Of a DNA stretch of 64,000 nt, positions 49,819-58,639 are shown in pieces. The DNA is taken from assembly GCF_020510425.1 (NCBI RefSeq), contig NZ_JAHBAH010000001.1:1550001-1614000 (forward strand), in the 5' to 3' direction. The translations under genes and the position numbers were made by a program. Numbering within the stretch: the stretch's first letter is position 1; every line of letters starts with the position of its first letter. This DNA comes from Quatrionicoccus australiensis. Lineage in GTDB: Bacteria; Pseudomonadota; Gammaproteobacteria; Burkholderiales; Rhodocyclaceae. Below the pieces are notes generated by a model. That model did not search any database. It worked only from the letters and a program-made list of their open reading frames with translations, and was not told the DNA's origin.

Positions 49819-50301
49819 TTAGTACACAATGGTGAATGCGTTGCTAAACAGCAGGTTCTGCACGCCGTTCGTTGGTACACGCAGTTGCGCGCGCAGAAAA
49901 ATGTTGGTGAGCGTAATCGGCTCATCGACACCAGTGCCGGTGCGAGTCAAGCCGTCACCGACAAAGGTGCCGTCAGCCGAATCGATTGCCGAACCTAGGC
50001 CTAGCTCGTACGTCTGCGGGCCTACCGTTTTGATGATGGTGTGCACAGGCACGCCAATGGTGTACACCGTGCCCGCAGAGCAGTTCACGTGCAGCGTCAG
50101 ACCGAGCTGCTGGCCGCCGCCGACCAGCAGGTCTTGCGAGCGCAGTGTGCCGAGGTTGAGCGCATCCGCAGACGCAGTGCAACTGGCGCCGACCGTGCCG
50201 CCGATTGGCAGCGGGGCTGTCATCTGGTCAGCGTTTGCGGCGCCGGCAACACCACAGGCAAGTGCTGCGGCAAAGAGGGTTTTGGTAAAAAGGTGCTTCA
50301 T
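49819..50301 (-). CDS. Csu-type pilin subunit (spore coat U domain)
   Basis: ATG 50301 (MKHLFTKTLFAAALACGVAG) gives a signal peptide. The 160-residue protein has GGTVGASCTASADALNLGTL near its mature start and a cysteine (HVNCSAG) that would pair with it, then ends SNAFTIVY. This is the standard layout of Csu and spore coat U pilins, which assemble by donor-strand exchange. Probably the main subunit. Confidence 0.78.
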   Translation of the reverse strand: MKHLFTKTLFAAALACGVAGAANADQMTAPLPIGGTVGASCTASADALNLGTLRSQDLLVGGGQQLGLTLHVNCSAGTVYTIGVPVHTIIKTVGPQTYELGLGSAIDSADGTFVGDGLTRTGTGVDEPITLTNIFLRAQLRVPTNGVQNLLFSNAFTIVY

Positions 50302-50347
50302 AGGAAATCTCCTGTTGGTGGTAAAAAAAGGTTGGGGTTGGGTTGGG

Positions 50348-52555
50348 TTAAAGGCACGCTGCTTTGAGTTCGGTCCCGATTTCAATTCGGTCGGGGACTG
50401 TCAGCTCGACAGCGCATGAGCCAGCTCGACCGGAATGCCGGCCGGGCTGAAGGTCTTCGATGTAGTAGCCACCGTCGGCCATGCGCCAGCCTTGCTGACC
50501 AGCCATGACGAGCACGGGAGCCGTAGCGCCAGCGATGTCGACAATGACGCCGGGACGCTTGACCGGCAGGACGACTCGGGTCGGGGCGCCGCGGAACGGG
50601 GCGCCCCGACCCGAGCTGGTGGCCAGGATGGTGGCCGGCAGGGCGTCCGATGCAACCGTATAGGTGTTGTTCACGTACCCGGCGGCCGGGGCAATGGCGA
50701 TGCCGTCGCTATTGGTCTCAGCGACCACGCGATGGTTGTGCATGACCGGCACACCCGACTCGTTGACCGGCAGCTCGACGATTGCGTAGCTGTCGTAGAT
50801 AGTGCGGGCGAGGTGCGCGGCGCCATTAGCTAGGACTACAGCGCCAGAGGCTTGCACCGAGCTGGTGCTCACGGAGCGAGTACCGCCGGTCGTGCGGCCA
50901 ACAGACGCGGACACTTCGCCGGCCAGACCTGCATACCCTACATCGACGCGGTCGTAGACCATGCCGGACTCATAGGAGGTGTGCTGCGCTTGTGCCTGGA
51001 CGCCGGTGTAGTCGCGGCGGGCCAGCTGCAACGCTTCAGTGATATAACCGCTGCCATTGCTCGTGCGATTAGCGGTGACCCGTGTAGACACCCGGTCGAA
51101 GCTGTACGTCGCCATAGCAAACACGCCGCTGGCTGGCTTGTCGCCGGTCATGCTGCGCTCGGCAGCCACTGAGACTGACAGCTGATTAGTAAGAGAGGCA
51201 TTGACGCCGAGCGAGGTGCGCTTGCTCGCACCGTACGTGGCGTGCGCGGCCACGAGGCTTACCTGGTCAGTGACACGATAAGACGCAGTGGCGCTCACCT
51301 GGCGTTGCAACTGGCGGTCGTCAAAGTCGACGTGTTTGCCCGGCTGCACTGCTTGCACAGCAAGCGATACAGCGCGCGACGAGTAAGCGTAGCCCGCCTT
51401 TGTCAGGACGCCCTGCCCCTGGTCGCCTGCGGCGATAGCGGCGGTCAGCGTGCCAAAGGCGGTTGCGTAGGTGCCCGTTGCGCCGAGGCGGCGATGCGTA
51501 GCCGTGCCTTCAGCGTGGCCTTCGAGCGTAATGTAGTCGGTGACACCGCGGGCATAGGTCAGGCTCGCCACAGGAGCAGCTTGCACGGGCTGTAGGAGGC
51601 TGGTGCCGCGTTGCAGCATACCGGCTTCGACGGCGTACTCGGCCAAGCCTGCGCGGAGGTTGTACGGGGCGCCGATGAGCTTGGTTGTAATCACCTGCTG
51701 TGCGCCGGACGCATCAGTCACGACGGCAGACACAGTGCCGCCGCCGGTGTACGGCAAGCGAAGGTTGTCCAATTGGAACGGGCCTGCATTGAGCTCAGTC
51801 GAACCAGCGGAGCGGCCGTCAACGTACAACTGCGCCGAGCCGACTGCGGTAGCCAAACCGTCGAAGCGCGCAGACGGGCTGGTCAGGTGCCCCGGATTGA
51901 GCGAGCGGTCAGTCCTGTACTGCACGCCGACGAATCGGCCTGCCGCACCCCAGGAGCCTGCGGATGTGTAGCTTGAGCCGAGGCGAAGCGTCGTGCGCTC
52001 ATCCGGCTGGCGCAGGCTAGCAGACAGCGCGCTGACATTCACCGGGCGATGCGTGCCGTAGCCGACTACGCTGTTGACCAGCCAGCCGCTTTCGGTCGAT
52101 ACGTTGCCATCCAAAAGGACATGATTAGTCGGAGCATAGTCACCGACCCGGGTCTGCCCAATGGTGTAGTTCACAAAGGCACCAGCTTCTGACTTTGCTT
52201 TGACCTTGCTCGATGCAAAGCCAACTGTAGTGACCGTCAGCGGCAGCTTTTCGACGGGTAGCTTCAGCGCGGCGGTCAGTGCTGCGGGATTCACAACCAG
52301 CTCGCCAATTGAGTGCAGGTCGCGCCATTCGACACCGTCGATGATGGCCGGCATGAAATCGCTCGGGGTCAGGCCCAGAGCGCCCAGGTCAGCATCGGTC
52401 GCGAAATAGCGACCGCCTTCGGCATGCACAAGCATGTCTTTAGCCGGGGTACGCATGCCGGTAACGCTGACGCTCAGCAACATGTCGTCAGCCCAGGCGC
52501 TGCCCGCCAGCGCAAGCGCCAGTGCAGCAATCAAGGGTTTCAGAGACGTGCGCAT
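50348..52555 (-). CDS. Outer-membrane fimbrial usher (Csu-type)
   Basis: The 735-residue usher forms the secretion pore for pilins. It has a signal peptide (LIAALALALAGSAWA), an N-terminal chaperone-binding domain, a large beta-barrel region, the plug-like PFQLDNLRLPYTGGGTVSAV stretch near residue 260, and C-terminal domains ending in AVELTVPDRIEIGTELKAAC. Length is slightly short for ushers but all parts seem present. It overlaps neither neighbour and follows the chaperone gene by 11 bases. Confidence 0.85.
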   Translation of the reverse strand: MRTSLKPLIAALALALAGSAWADDMLLSVSVTGMRTPAKDMLVHAEGGRYFATDADLGALGLTPSDFMPAIIDGVEWRDLHSIGELVVNPAALTAALKLPVEKLPLTVTTVGFASSKVKAKSEAGAFVNYTIGQTRVGDYAPTNHVLLDGNVSTESGWLVNSVVGYGTHRPVNVSALSASLRQPDERTTLRLGSSYTSAGSWGAAGRFVGVQYRTDRSLNPGHLTSPSARFDGLATAVGSAQLYVDGRSAGSTELNAGPFQLDNLRLPYTGGGTVSAVVTDASGAQQVITTKLIGAPYNLRAGLAEYAVEAGMLQRGTSLLQPVQAAPVASLTYARGVTDYITLEGHAEGTATHRRLGATGTYATAFGTLTAAIAAGDQGQGVLTKAGYAYSSRAVSLAVQAVQPGKHVDFDDRQLQRQVSATASYRVTDQVSLVAAHATYGASKRTSLGVNASLTNQLSVSVAAERSMTGDKPASGVFAMATYSFDRVSTRVTANRTSNGSGYITEALQLARRDYTGVQAQAQHTSYESGMVYDRVDVGYAGLAGEVSASVGRTTGGTRSVSTSSVQASGAVVLANGAAHLARTIYDSYAIVELPVNESGVPVMHNHRVVAETNSDGIAIAPAAGYVNNTYTVASDALPATILATSSGRGAPFRGAPTRVVLPVKRPGVIVDIAGATAPVLVMAGQQGWRMADGGYYIEDLQPGRHSGRAGSCAVELTVPDRIEIGTELKAACL

Positions 52556-52566
52556 TCACCTGACGC

Positions 52567-53163
52567 TCACTGCACTTTGTATTCGCGGCGGTCGCGCGAC
52601 ACGACAGAGGTCACGTCCGCAGCAGCGTCGAGCTTGCCGGTAGAGTGTGGCAGGACATAGAGCATTGCGTTTTTGTCGCCCGCTGCGGACCGTGTAGCCG
52701 CAATCAGCTCAGTCTTGTCGCCACTGTTTGTGACGACCAGCGAACCGCCGTCGCGATGGACGGTAATGACCGGCGCGGCAGCTTTGTCCGTCGAGAGAAT
52801 AAAGACCGGGACCGAGAATGACAGGCTGCCACCTTCGACGGCGCGGACAAACAGACGATAAGTGCCTTCCGTCTTAGCATGCGGCACCCGAGCCAGCACT
52901 TTGATGGCTTGGCTTTCGCCCGGCTGCACCGTGAAATGCGGGGGATACGCCAGGATTTCGCGGGTCGGGGTGACGCCGTCTTGCGTCCACTTCTGCGCAA
53001 TGACTTCGTAGCGCGACACACCCGGCTCAGACGACTTCAGTTCAAACGTCTGCGACTGACCAGCGATATCAACGCGAATAAGCGTCGGGCCGGTAGCTTG
53101 AGCGGAGCCAGCGAAACCGGCAAGGGCAATTGCAGTAGCGAGGATGAGTTTGGCAGGGCGCAT
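52567..53163 (-). CDS. Periplasmic pilus chaperone (PapD-like, Csu type)
   Basis: ATG 53163 (MRPAKLILATAIALAGFAGS) begins the signal peptide of a 198-residue chaperone. The G1-strand region of the first domain (PPHFTVQPGESQAIKVLARV) and YRLFVRAVE are typical. Chaperones of this class hold pilins before the usher. First gene of the operon, 27 bases after promoter copy 21. Confidence 0.82.
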   Translation of the reverse strand: MRPAKLILATAIALAGFAGSAQATGPTLIRVDIAGQSQTFELKSSEPGVSRYEVIAQKWTQDGVTPTREILAYPPHFTVQPGESQAIKVLARVPHAKTEGTYRLFVRAVEGGSLSFSVPVFILSTDKAAAPVITVHRDGGSLVVTNSGDKTELIAATRSAAGDKNAMLYVLPHSTGKLDAAADVTSVVSRDRREYKVQ

Positions 53164-53190
53164 GATAAATAAAGAGTGGTTGTTGCTTAC

Positions 53191-53220
53191 GTATAACCAC
53201 TCAGCCCTATCCATAGGCGC
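53191..53220 (-). promoter_or_regulatory. Element promoter motif, copy 21 (pilus operon)
   Basis: Spacer TCAGCCCTATC. It lies between the stop of the transglycosylase gene and the chaperone gene. Confidence 0.8.
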
Positions 53221-53221
53221 G

Positions 53222-53770
53222 CTACGCATCAGTTTTTTGGGTTCGGCCGGAACGCCCCGCTAGTACCGCACCTATCGTCTTGGCGTAGCGCAGCACCGCC
53301 GTCGAGTAGGTGTTTTTGGTGGTCCCGTTGTACTTCTTCAGGGCACGGTGAACGTCACCGTCGGTGGCGTCGAGGTAGCTCGCCAGCACTGCGGCGCCGA
53401 CGTCAAAGTTCTCCGCCAAAGTGGTGATGCGCACCTGGCCATCCGGGAACTTATCCGCATGCCATTTGCCCGCCACTTGCATGACGCCGAATGGTTTGCG
53501 CGGATTACTGCCGCCGCCGGGGTTGCCAACATCGTGCCGAAAAGCACTCTCCTTGGCCGCCACCGCCAGAACCAGGGCCGGGTCCACATCATGCTTCTCG
53601 GCCGCAGCAAACGCGGCGGTAGCCACATCAGTGGCGTATTTAGTAGGTAGCTGCCAGACGGCTACTAAATAGCCGGTCACCCGCGCATAAAGGCTTGCCG
53701 GCGGGGCTTCATCAGCCGCGTGGACAAGCGAGGTAAAACAGAACATAAGGGCGAGAAAAAGGCGGCGCAT
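53222..53770 (-). CDS. Lytic transglycosylase (VirB1-like)
   Basis: The 182-residue protein has a signal peptide (MRRLFLALMFCFTSLVHA) and a lysozyme-like SLT domain: the catalytic glutamate in AAKESAFRH (near residue 75), then FGVMQVAGKWH and the helical NFDVGAAVLASYL. It would open peptidoglycan for a conjugation or pilus channel. Only eight bases separate promoter copy 22 from ATG 53770, so the mRNA would be leaderless if this start and motif are right. Confidence 0.8.
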   Translation of the reverse strand: MRRLFLALMFCFTSLVHAADEAPPASLYARVTGYLVAVWQLPTKYATDVATAAFAAAEKHDVDPALVLAVAAKESAFRHDVGNPGGGSNPRKPFGVMQVAGKWHADKFPDGQVRITTLAENFDVGAAVLASYLDATDGDVHRALKKYNGTTKNTYSTAVLRYAKTIGAVLAGRSGRTQKTDA

Positions 53771-53778
53771 ACGTTTCC

Positions 53779-53808
53779 GTATAACCACCGCCAAGGAGTT
53801 ATAGGCGC
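53779..53808 (-). promoter_or_regulatory. Element promoter motif, copy 22
   Basis: The first box is GCGCCTATA; spacer CGCCAAGGAGT. It abuts the stop codon of the repC-like gene and lies unusually close to the transglycosylase start. Confidence 0.75.
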
Positions 53809-54813
53809 TTAGGCCGCCAGTGCCGCCGCCCGAGCGGCCTTCAGCTCAGCTTTCTTGGCCGCCAGGGCTTCGTAAGTCCAGCACGCAGCCGGACGGGTAA
53901 TCACCACCAAGTCTTCAGCAGCGCCTTTTTCGATGTCGATAGCCCAGCCCAGAGTACCCAGCACTTCAACCGCATCACCCAAGGCAGCCTGCTGGCGGCG
54001 CTCCGCCTGATAGTCGCCCAGTTCAGTGCGCTGGCGCAGAATAGCCAGGTCATGCGCTGCCCTGTCAGCAGGGTACAGGTAGCCATACAGTGTCGAGGCG
54101 TGAAATTTACGAGTGCCCTTGTCATTGATGATTGCGCACAGGCGCTGATGCAAGATACGGGCGGCGTGGTCCGTGCCCAATGCCTTGAGTTCGGCAGCCG
54201 ACATCCGGGTATCTTGATTAGCCGAGCCCGTCAATGCGGCGGTCAGCAGCGGGTTGAGCGCCACGTGCAGTGCATTTGTGCGGCCTTCACCAGTGTTCGT
54301 ATACGACAGCAGGTGAAACGACTCGTTAATATGCGGCTTACTGGCGTCAGCGGCAACGGACAACGTAACGCCGAACAGACGGTCCAAGCTGGCACCAACC
54401 TGCGTAACGTAGGTGTTATTGACGGGCATTCCGACCAGTTGAAGCAGGTGGGATACTGAGCATGTTGCGTACGACAAGTCGACGGTGGGTTCGGAGGCAG
54501 CCAGCTTCGAGCGCAGCTCAGTGGCCACGTCATCCGTAGCATCGCTATCTACATGGCCTGCATTGCCCACAGCGACAAGCTCAAGAGCCTGCAAAATGGC
54601 AAGGTCGAAGCCACACAGCAGGTAACCGCCAGTCACGCGGACAAGCTTGTCGCCGTGGCGGTGCTCGACGCGGAGCGCAATCTGATACTTTTGCGGGTCC
54701 AGGTCGCTTACTGAAATATTACGGAACAGGCCCGGCAACAGAGCGAGTTCAGGGCTGCTCATGATGAATTGAGCGGCAACTTTACGGCGGGCTACGGTGG
54801 TCTTGATACGCAT
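53809..54813 (-). CDS. IncQ RepC-like replication initiator
   Basis: The 334-residue protein resembles RepC of IncQ plasmids, the iteron-binding initiator. Matching stretches are LLPGLFRNI near residue 26, LHVALNPLLTAAL near 183, ILHQRLCAIIND near 220 and TLYGYLYPAD near 240; a tail AEDLVVITRP follows. It is about 50 residues longer than RSF1010 RepC. Seven iterons stand 60-200 bases upstream. The IncQ partners RepA (helicase) and RepB (primase) are not seen in the window. Confidence 0.75.
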   Translation of the reverse strand: MRIKTTVARRKVAAQFIMSSPELALLPGLFRNISVSDLDPQKYQIALRVEHRHGDKLVRVTGGYLLCGFDLAILQALELVAVGNAGHVDSDATDDVATELRSKLAASEPTVDLSYATCSVSHLLQLVGMPVNNTYVTQVGASLDRLFGVTLSVAADASKPHINESFHLLSYTNTGEGRTNALHVALNPLLTAALTGSANQDTRMSAAELKALGTDHAARILHQRLCAIINDKGTRKFHASTLYGYLYPADRAAHDLAILRQRTELGDYQAERRQQAALGDAVEVLGTLGWAIDIEKGAAEDLVVITRPAACWTYEALAAKKAELKAARAAALAA

Positions 54814-54870
54814 GGCAGTCTTTCAAAATGAGTGGTTGGTACTCCGTATAGCGCCACCCATGCAAAATCC

Positions 54871-55010
54871 AGACAGACCTGAGTTCGGTTTTGACAATTA
54901 TGAGTTTTCGTGACAAATCCGAGTTTTCATGACAAACCTGAGTTTTTATCGTGACAATCGTGATAACTTCATGACAAACCTGAGTTTTACCGTAACAAGT
55001 CCGAGTTTCT
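54871..55010. repeat. Seven iterons, likely origin of replication (oriV)
   Basis: Copies of about TGACAAACCTGAGTTTT begin near 54872, 54893, 54912, 54931, 54953, 54973 and 54994, with steps of 19-22 bases, that is two helical turns. The first, second and fifth are degenerate. Their place directly upstream of a RepC-like gene fits an IncQ-type oriV. Confidence 0.8.
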
Positions 55011-55019
55011 CGAAATTGC

Positions 55020-55042
55020 AAACCCTTGTGGCACAAGGGTTT
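55020..55042. repeat. Perfect palindrome next to the iterons
   Basis: AAACCCTTGTG and CACAAGGGTTT are separated by one base. The word TGTGGCACAAGG also occurs in the candidate oriT (31028-31039). It may be a single-strand initiation site. Confidence 0.55.
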
Positions 55043-57760
55043 CCGGGCGTTTGCAAAATCCGCCCAGAGTATCCATACCTATCCATACCCCCCCTTCATC
55101 CATAGCAACCCCGCCACAGCCCGCACGGCTTAGCCTTTGCACACCGCTGGCAGCTGCAATCACGAAGTGCCGCCGCCCGGCGCCCGAACATGTAACGTTC
55201 CTCCTGTCCGCGTTGGCGCAACCCCATCTATCGTCAGGCGTCGTCTAAGACTGCTGCGGCATCCATTGCTACGCCCCACCTACATACCAACCGACCAACG
55301 GACCAGGGGACAGCACGCCATACCTAAGGCTTGCCCCACCCCTTCAAAGGGCAAGCCCACCTACTACGCATCCGCAGACGGTTTTCAAGTAGCGTGAGCT
55401 AGCGCCCAACCAACGGGACGGGCGCGGTCCAGCAACTCTTTGGCGAGCCGACCCATGAGCGCTACCGACCATCAAGTGCTACCCCATCTTTTATTTATGC
55501 GTACCGCCCCGGCGCCTTTCTATAAATGAAATCGCGCCAGGAGCCTGCGCCACTAAAACCCATCACCATAGGAGTCGTGCCGCACGCACACGCTACGGCC
55601 GCCGTCCCGGCTACATGGCCAGAGCAGAGACCGCTCGCCAAATAAGAGAGACTGGCAACCGAACGACCCGTAGGCCACCGCGTGCGGTCCTGCTTCCTGG
55701 CCTTACGCGAACGCCAGGTAACTACCCATCCGGCTTGCCCTTTCCGGCCCGTGCCCACGGCCAGCCGTAATCACGAAGTGCGTCCAACCGCCGCCCCACC
55801 CTCGTTCTACCCAACCCAACCCGACCACCTATACTCATGCCCCACTCGTCAGGGTTCTTATGCGGTCAGCCGCCCACTTCCGTTTGCCACCGTTATGCTT
55901 CCGCAGCGAGTTCCACTGTGTATCGCCGCAACGCGTGATAATCACGAAGTGCCGACCTACGAACCCCACCCACCGATACCCCAAAGCAAACCACCACTCA
56001 CAATCCACCGTGTAGCGAATACCCGCCGCAGCACACCACCCGCGAGCCCCGGGGTACAGAGCCGGCTTGCCCTATCATCCCTACGCCCCTGCCACCCTAG
56101 GCCCGCAGGCCGCAGGCCGTAGGGCCGTCATTGACGAGCGACAGCGCAGGGAGGTGGAATAGCCGCAAGGCCCCTTCGAGCGTGGAGACCACTCAGCACC
56201 CCGGACCGGAGCTACCCATCGCTTCACCAACGAGCAGCGCCAGCGGGCCAGTAGCTTGCACGCCGGCACGGTGGGCAAGGTGCTGGACGCGGCAAGCGCG
56301 ACATCCACCCATCGCACTTCGAGCGCGAGGTTACCCGGCAATCCGCCGGGCCATCCTTCGCCACACAGCCGGGCAAGCCGTCACCACCTGAGCACCTGCC
56401 GAGGTGCGCCAGCCTATGCTTCCCTGGCACCCGTAACCGACGCATAGCAGCTTCCACAGAACACGCAGCGAGCGACGCCCAGGGCACCTACCCGGATTAG
56501 CCGGAAGGCGCTTAGAGAGCGTAGGCGGTACGCTGGTGGACAGGTGCGAAGGCGGAGTACGTAGCATCCGGGAGCGAAGGCGGAGCGCCCCTACGCTTGC
56601 GACAGGCCAGCTTCCAGTTCAGCTTCTAATCTGGCTTCCAAGCCAGCTTCTGGCGCGGAGGCGCGTTACCCCCAAATCGCCCCGGATTCAGGGGTGGCTA
56701 CGGCTATGCCATTGTGCTGGCGGCTTCGTAGGTCGGGGGGGCTTGCTGCGGAGCAAGTGGTCATAGGGGTACTGGCGTTCACGAGTAGGTTACCCCCCCT
56801 TGCTGGACCTAAGAGAGTCATAGGGGCCGCTCACTGAATGACATTACGCCGCGTTCAAATGCAGGGTTACGGGGTAGGTGGCCCAGGCACCCGCCGACGC
56901 GACACCTGGACATCGTAGGTAGCCTGGTGCGGGTTACAAGGGGGCTAATCCGCGTTTAGGGCACCGGCCCGGCAGGCCTGTTTTAAGGGCGCTGGCTTGC
57001 TTCATTTCGCCCACAAAAGCCACCCCACCTTGTGGGCTATTCCGCACCATCCCAAGCCCTTGCCGCACGTCCTGCTACACCCAAGAACCACTGCCCGAAT
57101 AGCTGGTACGCGTTGCGGCTAACTGCCACAAGCCGCACGTCAACGAACCGGGCAGGGGTTGCGGAAGAGTGCCCGAGGGTGCCGCGCGAACGGCGCCTAT
57201 CGCTGCGGCGAAACTGCCACCGCCGCACACCAATGGCCAGAAGCGCGGGGTGTAACCTGGCCGCCATCCCAAGCATAAGCCGAGTGCCATTTGAGCGTGG
57301 GCAGAAACCCCATCACCAATGAAGCGGGTGCCGGGTGTGTGGGTGGCTTCCCCCGTGCGGCCGGGTGGCCGCCATCGCCAAAGAATGAGTTGCGCGACCA
57401 CGGACGACCTGCCCGCTCGTCGCCGTTCCCGCTGGTCCGGCACGGGCTTGAAAGCCCAGGTTGAGCGCCACTGCTATCTATGAGCCAAGGACACCTACAC
57501 CGCATCCGGCAGGCCACCTTTGCGCTGGTCCAGTAGCCCGGCATGACGTCACCCGACCCGAGCCCCACAGAGGCACCAGCAGACGCACAGAAACGCCCCA
57601 GGACGCGTTACTGCCCCGCGCCCGGAAGCTACCCATTACCCGATAGCCGCGACGCCCTACGCGCTGCCAAATCGACCCCGGACAGGCGGAGCGGCTATGC
57701 CGGTTTTAGCGCATAGCTTATGTAACTCTCTATTACCTTCGTTATACAAAGCTTGACACA
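55043..57760. other. Gene desert of 2.7 kb
   Basis: Frames here give only proline/arginine-rich translations without ribosome binding sites. AATCACGAAGTGC is repeated at 55158, 55769 and 55940. CCAGCTTC-like words are tandem near 56610-56655. Solo palindrome halves lie at 55438 and 57371. No tRNA, rRNA or CRISPR is present. Confidence 0.5.
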
Positions 57761-57776
57761 TACCGTATGCCCGTCG

Positions 57777-57800
57777 TTTTTACCGAGGGTAGCTATACTA
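57777..57800 (+). promoter_or_regulatory. Second-class promoter of the sigma-like gene
   Basis: GTTTTTACC, GGTAGC and TATACTA as at 28143. A 130-base leader follows; TTGACA at 57753 is a further, distant -35-like word. Confidence 0.6.
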
Positions 57801-57932
57801 ATAAACCGGGTAGCAAACGTGACCGGTTGACCGAGACAAAAAAGGCAATAGCGGACTGGACGAGCCAGGCCATCAAGCAGTTGAGCAAACCGCCCTTTTT
57901 GTAGCACCAACCCAAGCCGGAGTAATACCCAA

Positions 57933-58604
57933 ATGCAATACCAAACTGCCACCGCCATCACCACCAACATCAAGGGCTACATCGCCCCTAAGAATCACGG
58001 CATCGAAGACATCGAGACGCTGTTCATGCAGAAGCGCGGCGTCATCGAAACCCGCCTGTACAAGAAATATGGCATCCCCCAGCACGCCCTGGATGACCTG
58101 CTGCAAGACGTCATGCTGTTCTGCATCGCCAACTTCAAGCCGGGCCGCAGCATGAACTTGCTGTCCTTCGCGCTCAACTTCGGCGTCAAGGCCGCTGTCT
58201 CGAACTACTACGGCGACGACATTACCCAGCATGAGTTTACCGTTGCGCATACCGCGGACGCTGACGACTGCAACGAGACCCGCATTGAGACGCTGGATTA
58301 CACCACCGACACCCCGGAAGACCTCCTGTCGGCAGCACGATTCATTGAAGGCGTTGCTGGGCAACTGAGCGGTGGCAACCTGGACCTGTTCTTGGCAACC
58401 GAGGGCTGCGACTGGCACGGCTTGACCCTGGTTGAGCAAGAAGACCTGGCCAAGGACATGGGCCTGTCTATTCACCAACTGCAACGCCGCATCAAGAGCC
58501 TGCGTGCCGCGCTGGAAGAGATTGCCCCGGCCTACGTATCCAGCGACTTCAAGAAGAAGCGCAACATCGTCCGCAAGGCTGCCCAGGCTGAGTGCCGCGC
58601 ATAA
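57933..58604 (+). CDS. Sigma-70-family-like protein (ECF-like), possible regulon master
   Basis: The 223-residue protein has a region 2-like stretch near residues 50-95: LDDLLQDVMLF, then NFKPGRSMNLLSFALNFGVK, which follows the DLxQDVFL...FxP...SF pattern of sigma factors. A region 4-like HTH lies near residues 170-198 (EDLAKDMGLSIHQLQRRIKS). Sigma factors direct RNA polymerase to their own promoters. The element has 22 copies of a non-standard promoter motif but this gene lacks it, so it is an obvious candidate for the cognate factor. Confidence 0.65.
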   Translation: MQYQTATAITTNIKGYIAPKNHGIEDIETLFMQKRGVIETRLYKKYGIPQHALDDLLQDVMLFCIANFKPGRSMNLLSFALNFGVKAAVSNYYGDDITQHEFTVAHTADADDCNETRIETLDYTTDTPEDLLSAARFIEGVAGQLSGGNLDLFLATEGCDWHGLTLVEQEDLAKDMGLSIHQLQRRIKSLRAALEEIAPAYVSSDFKKKRNIVRKAAQAECRA

Positions 58605-58606
58605 GC

Positions 58607-58628
58607 GGTAGTTACTCCGTTACTCACT
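58607..58628. repeat. GAGTA-type cluster
   Basis: GGTAGTTACTCCGTTACTCACT, directly after the stop of the sigma-like gene. Confidence 0.5.
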
Positions 58629-58639
58629 CTATACCCGCC

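Noticed and set aside
21683..53229. Longer N termini with a recurring peptide like KWLYxSxYNP on many leftward genes
   Set aside because: The recurring peptide is only the translation of the promoter motif in one frame. Internal ATG codons with ribosome binding sites about 30 bases after the motif are the better starts.
54840..54862. A twenty-third copy of the promoter motif before the repC-like gene
   Set aside because: CCGTATAGCGCCACCCATG shares short words with the motif but not the two boxes or the 11-base spacing.
55137..57568. Many open frames in the gene desert
   Set aside because: They overlap on both strands, are rich in proline, arginine and serine, and lack ribosome binding sites; this is what GC-rich non-coding DNA produces.
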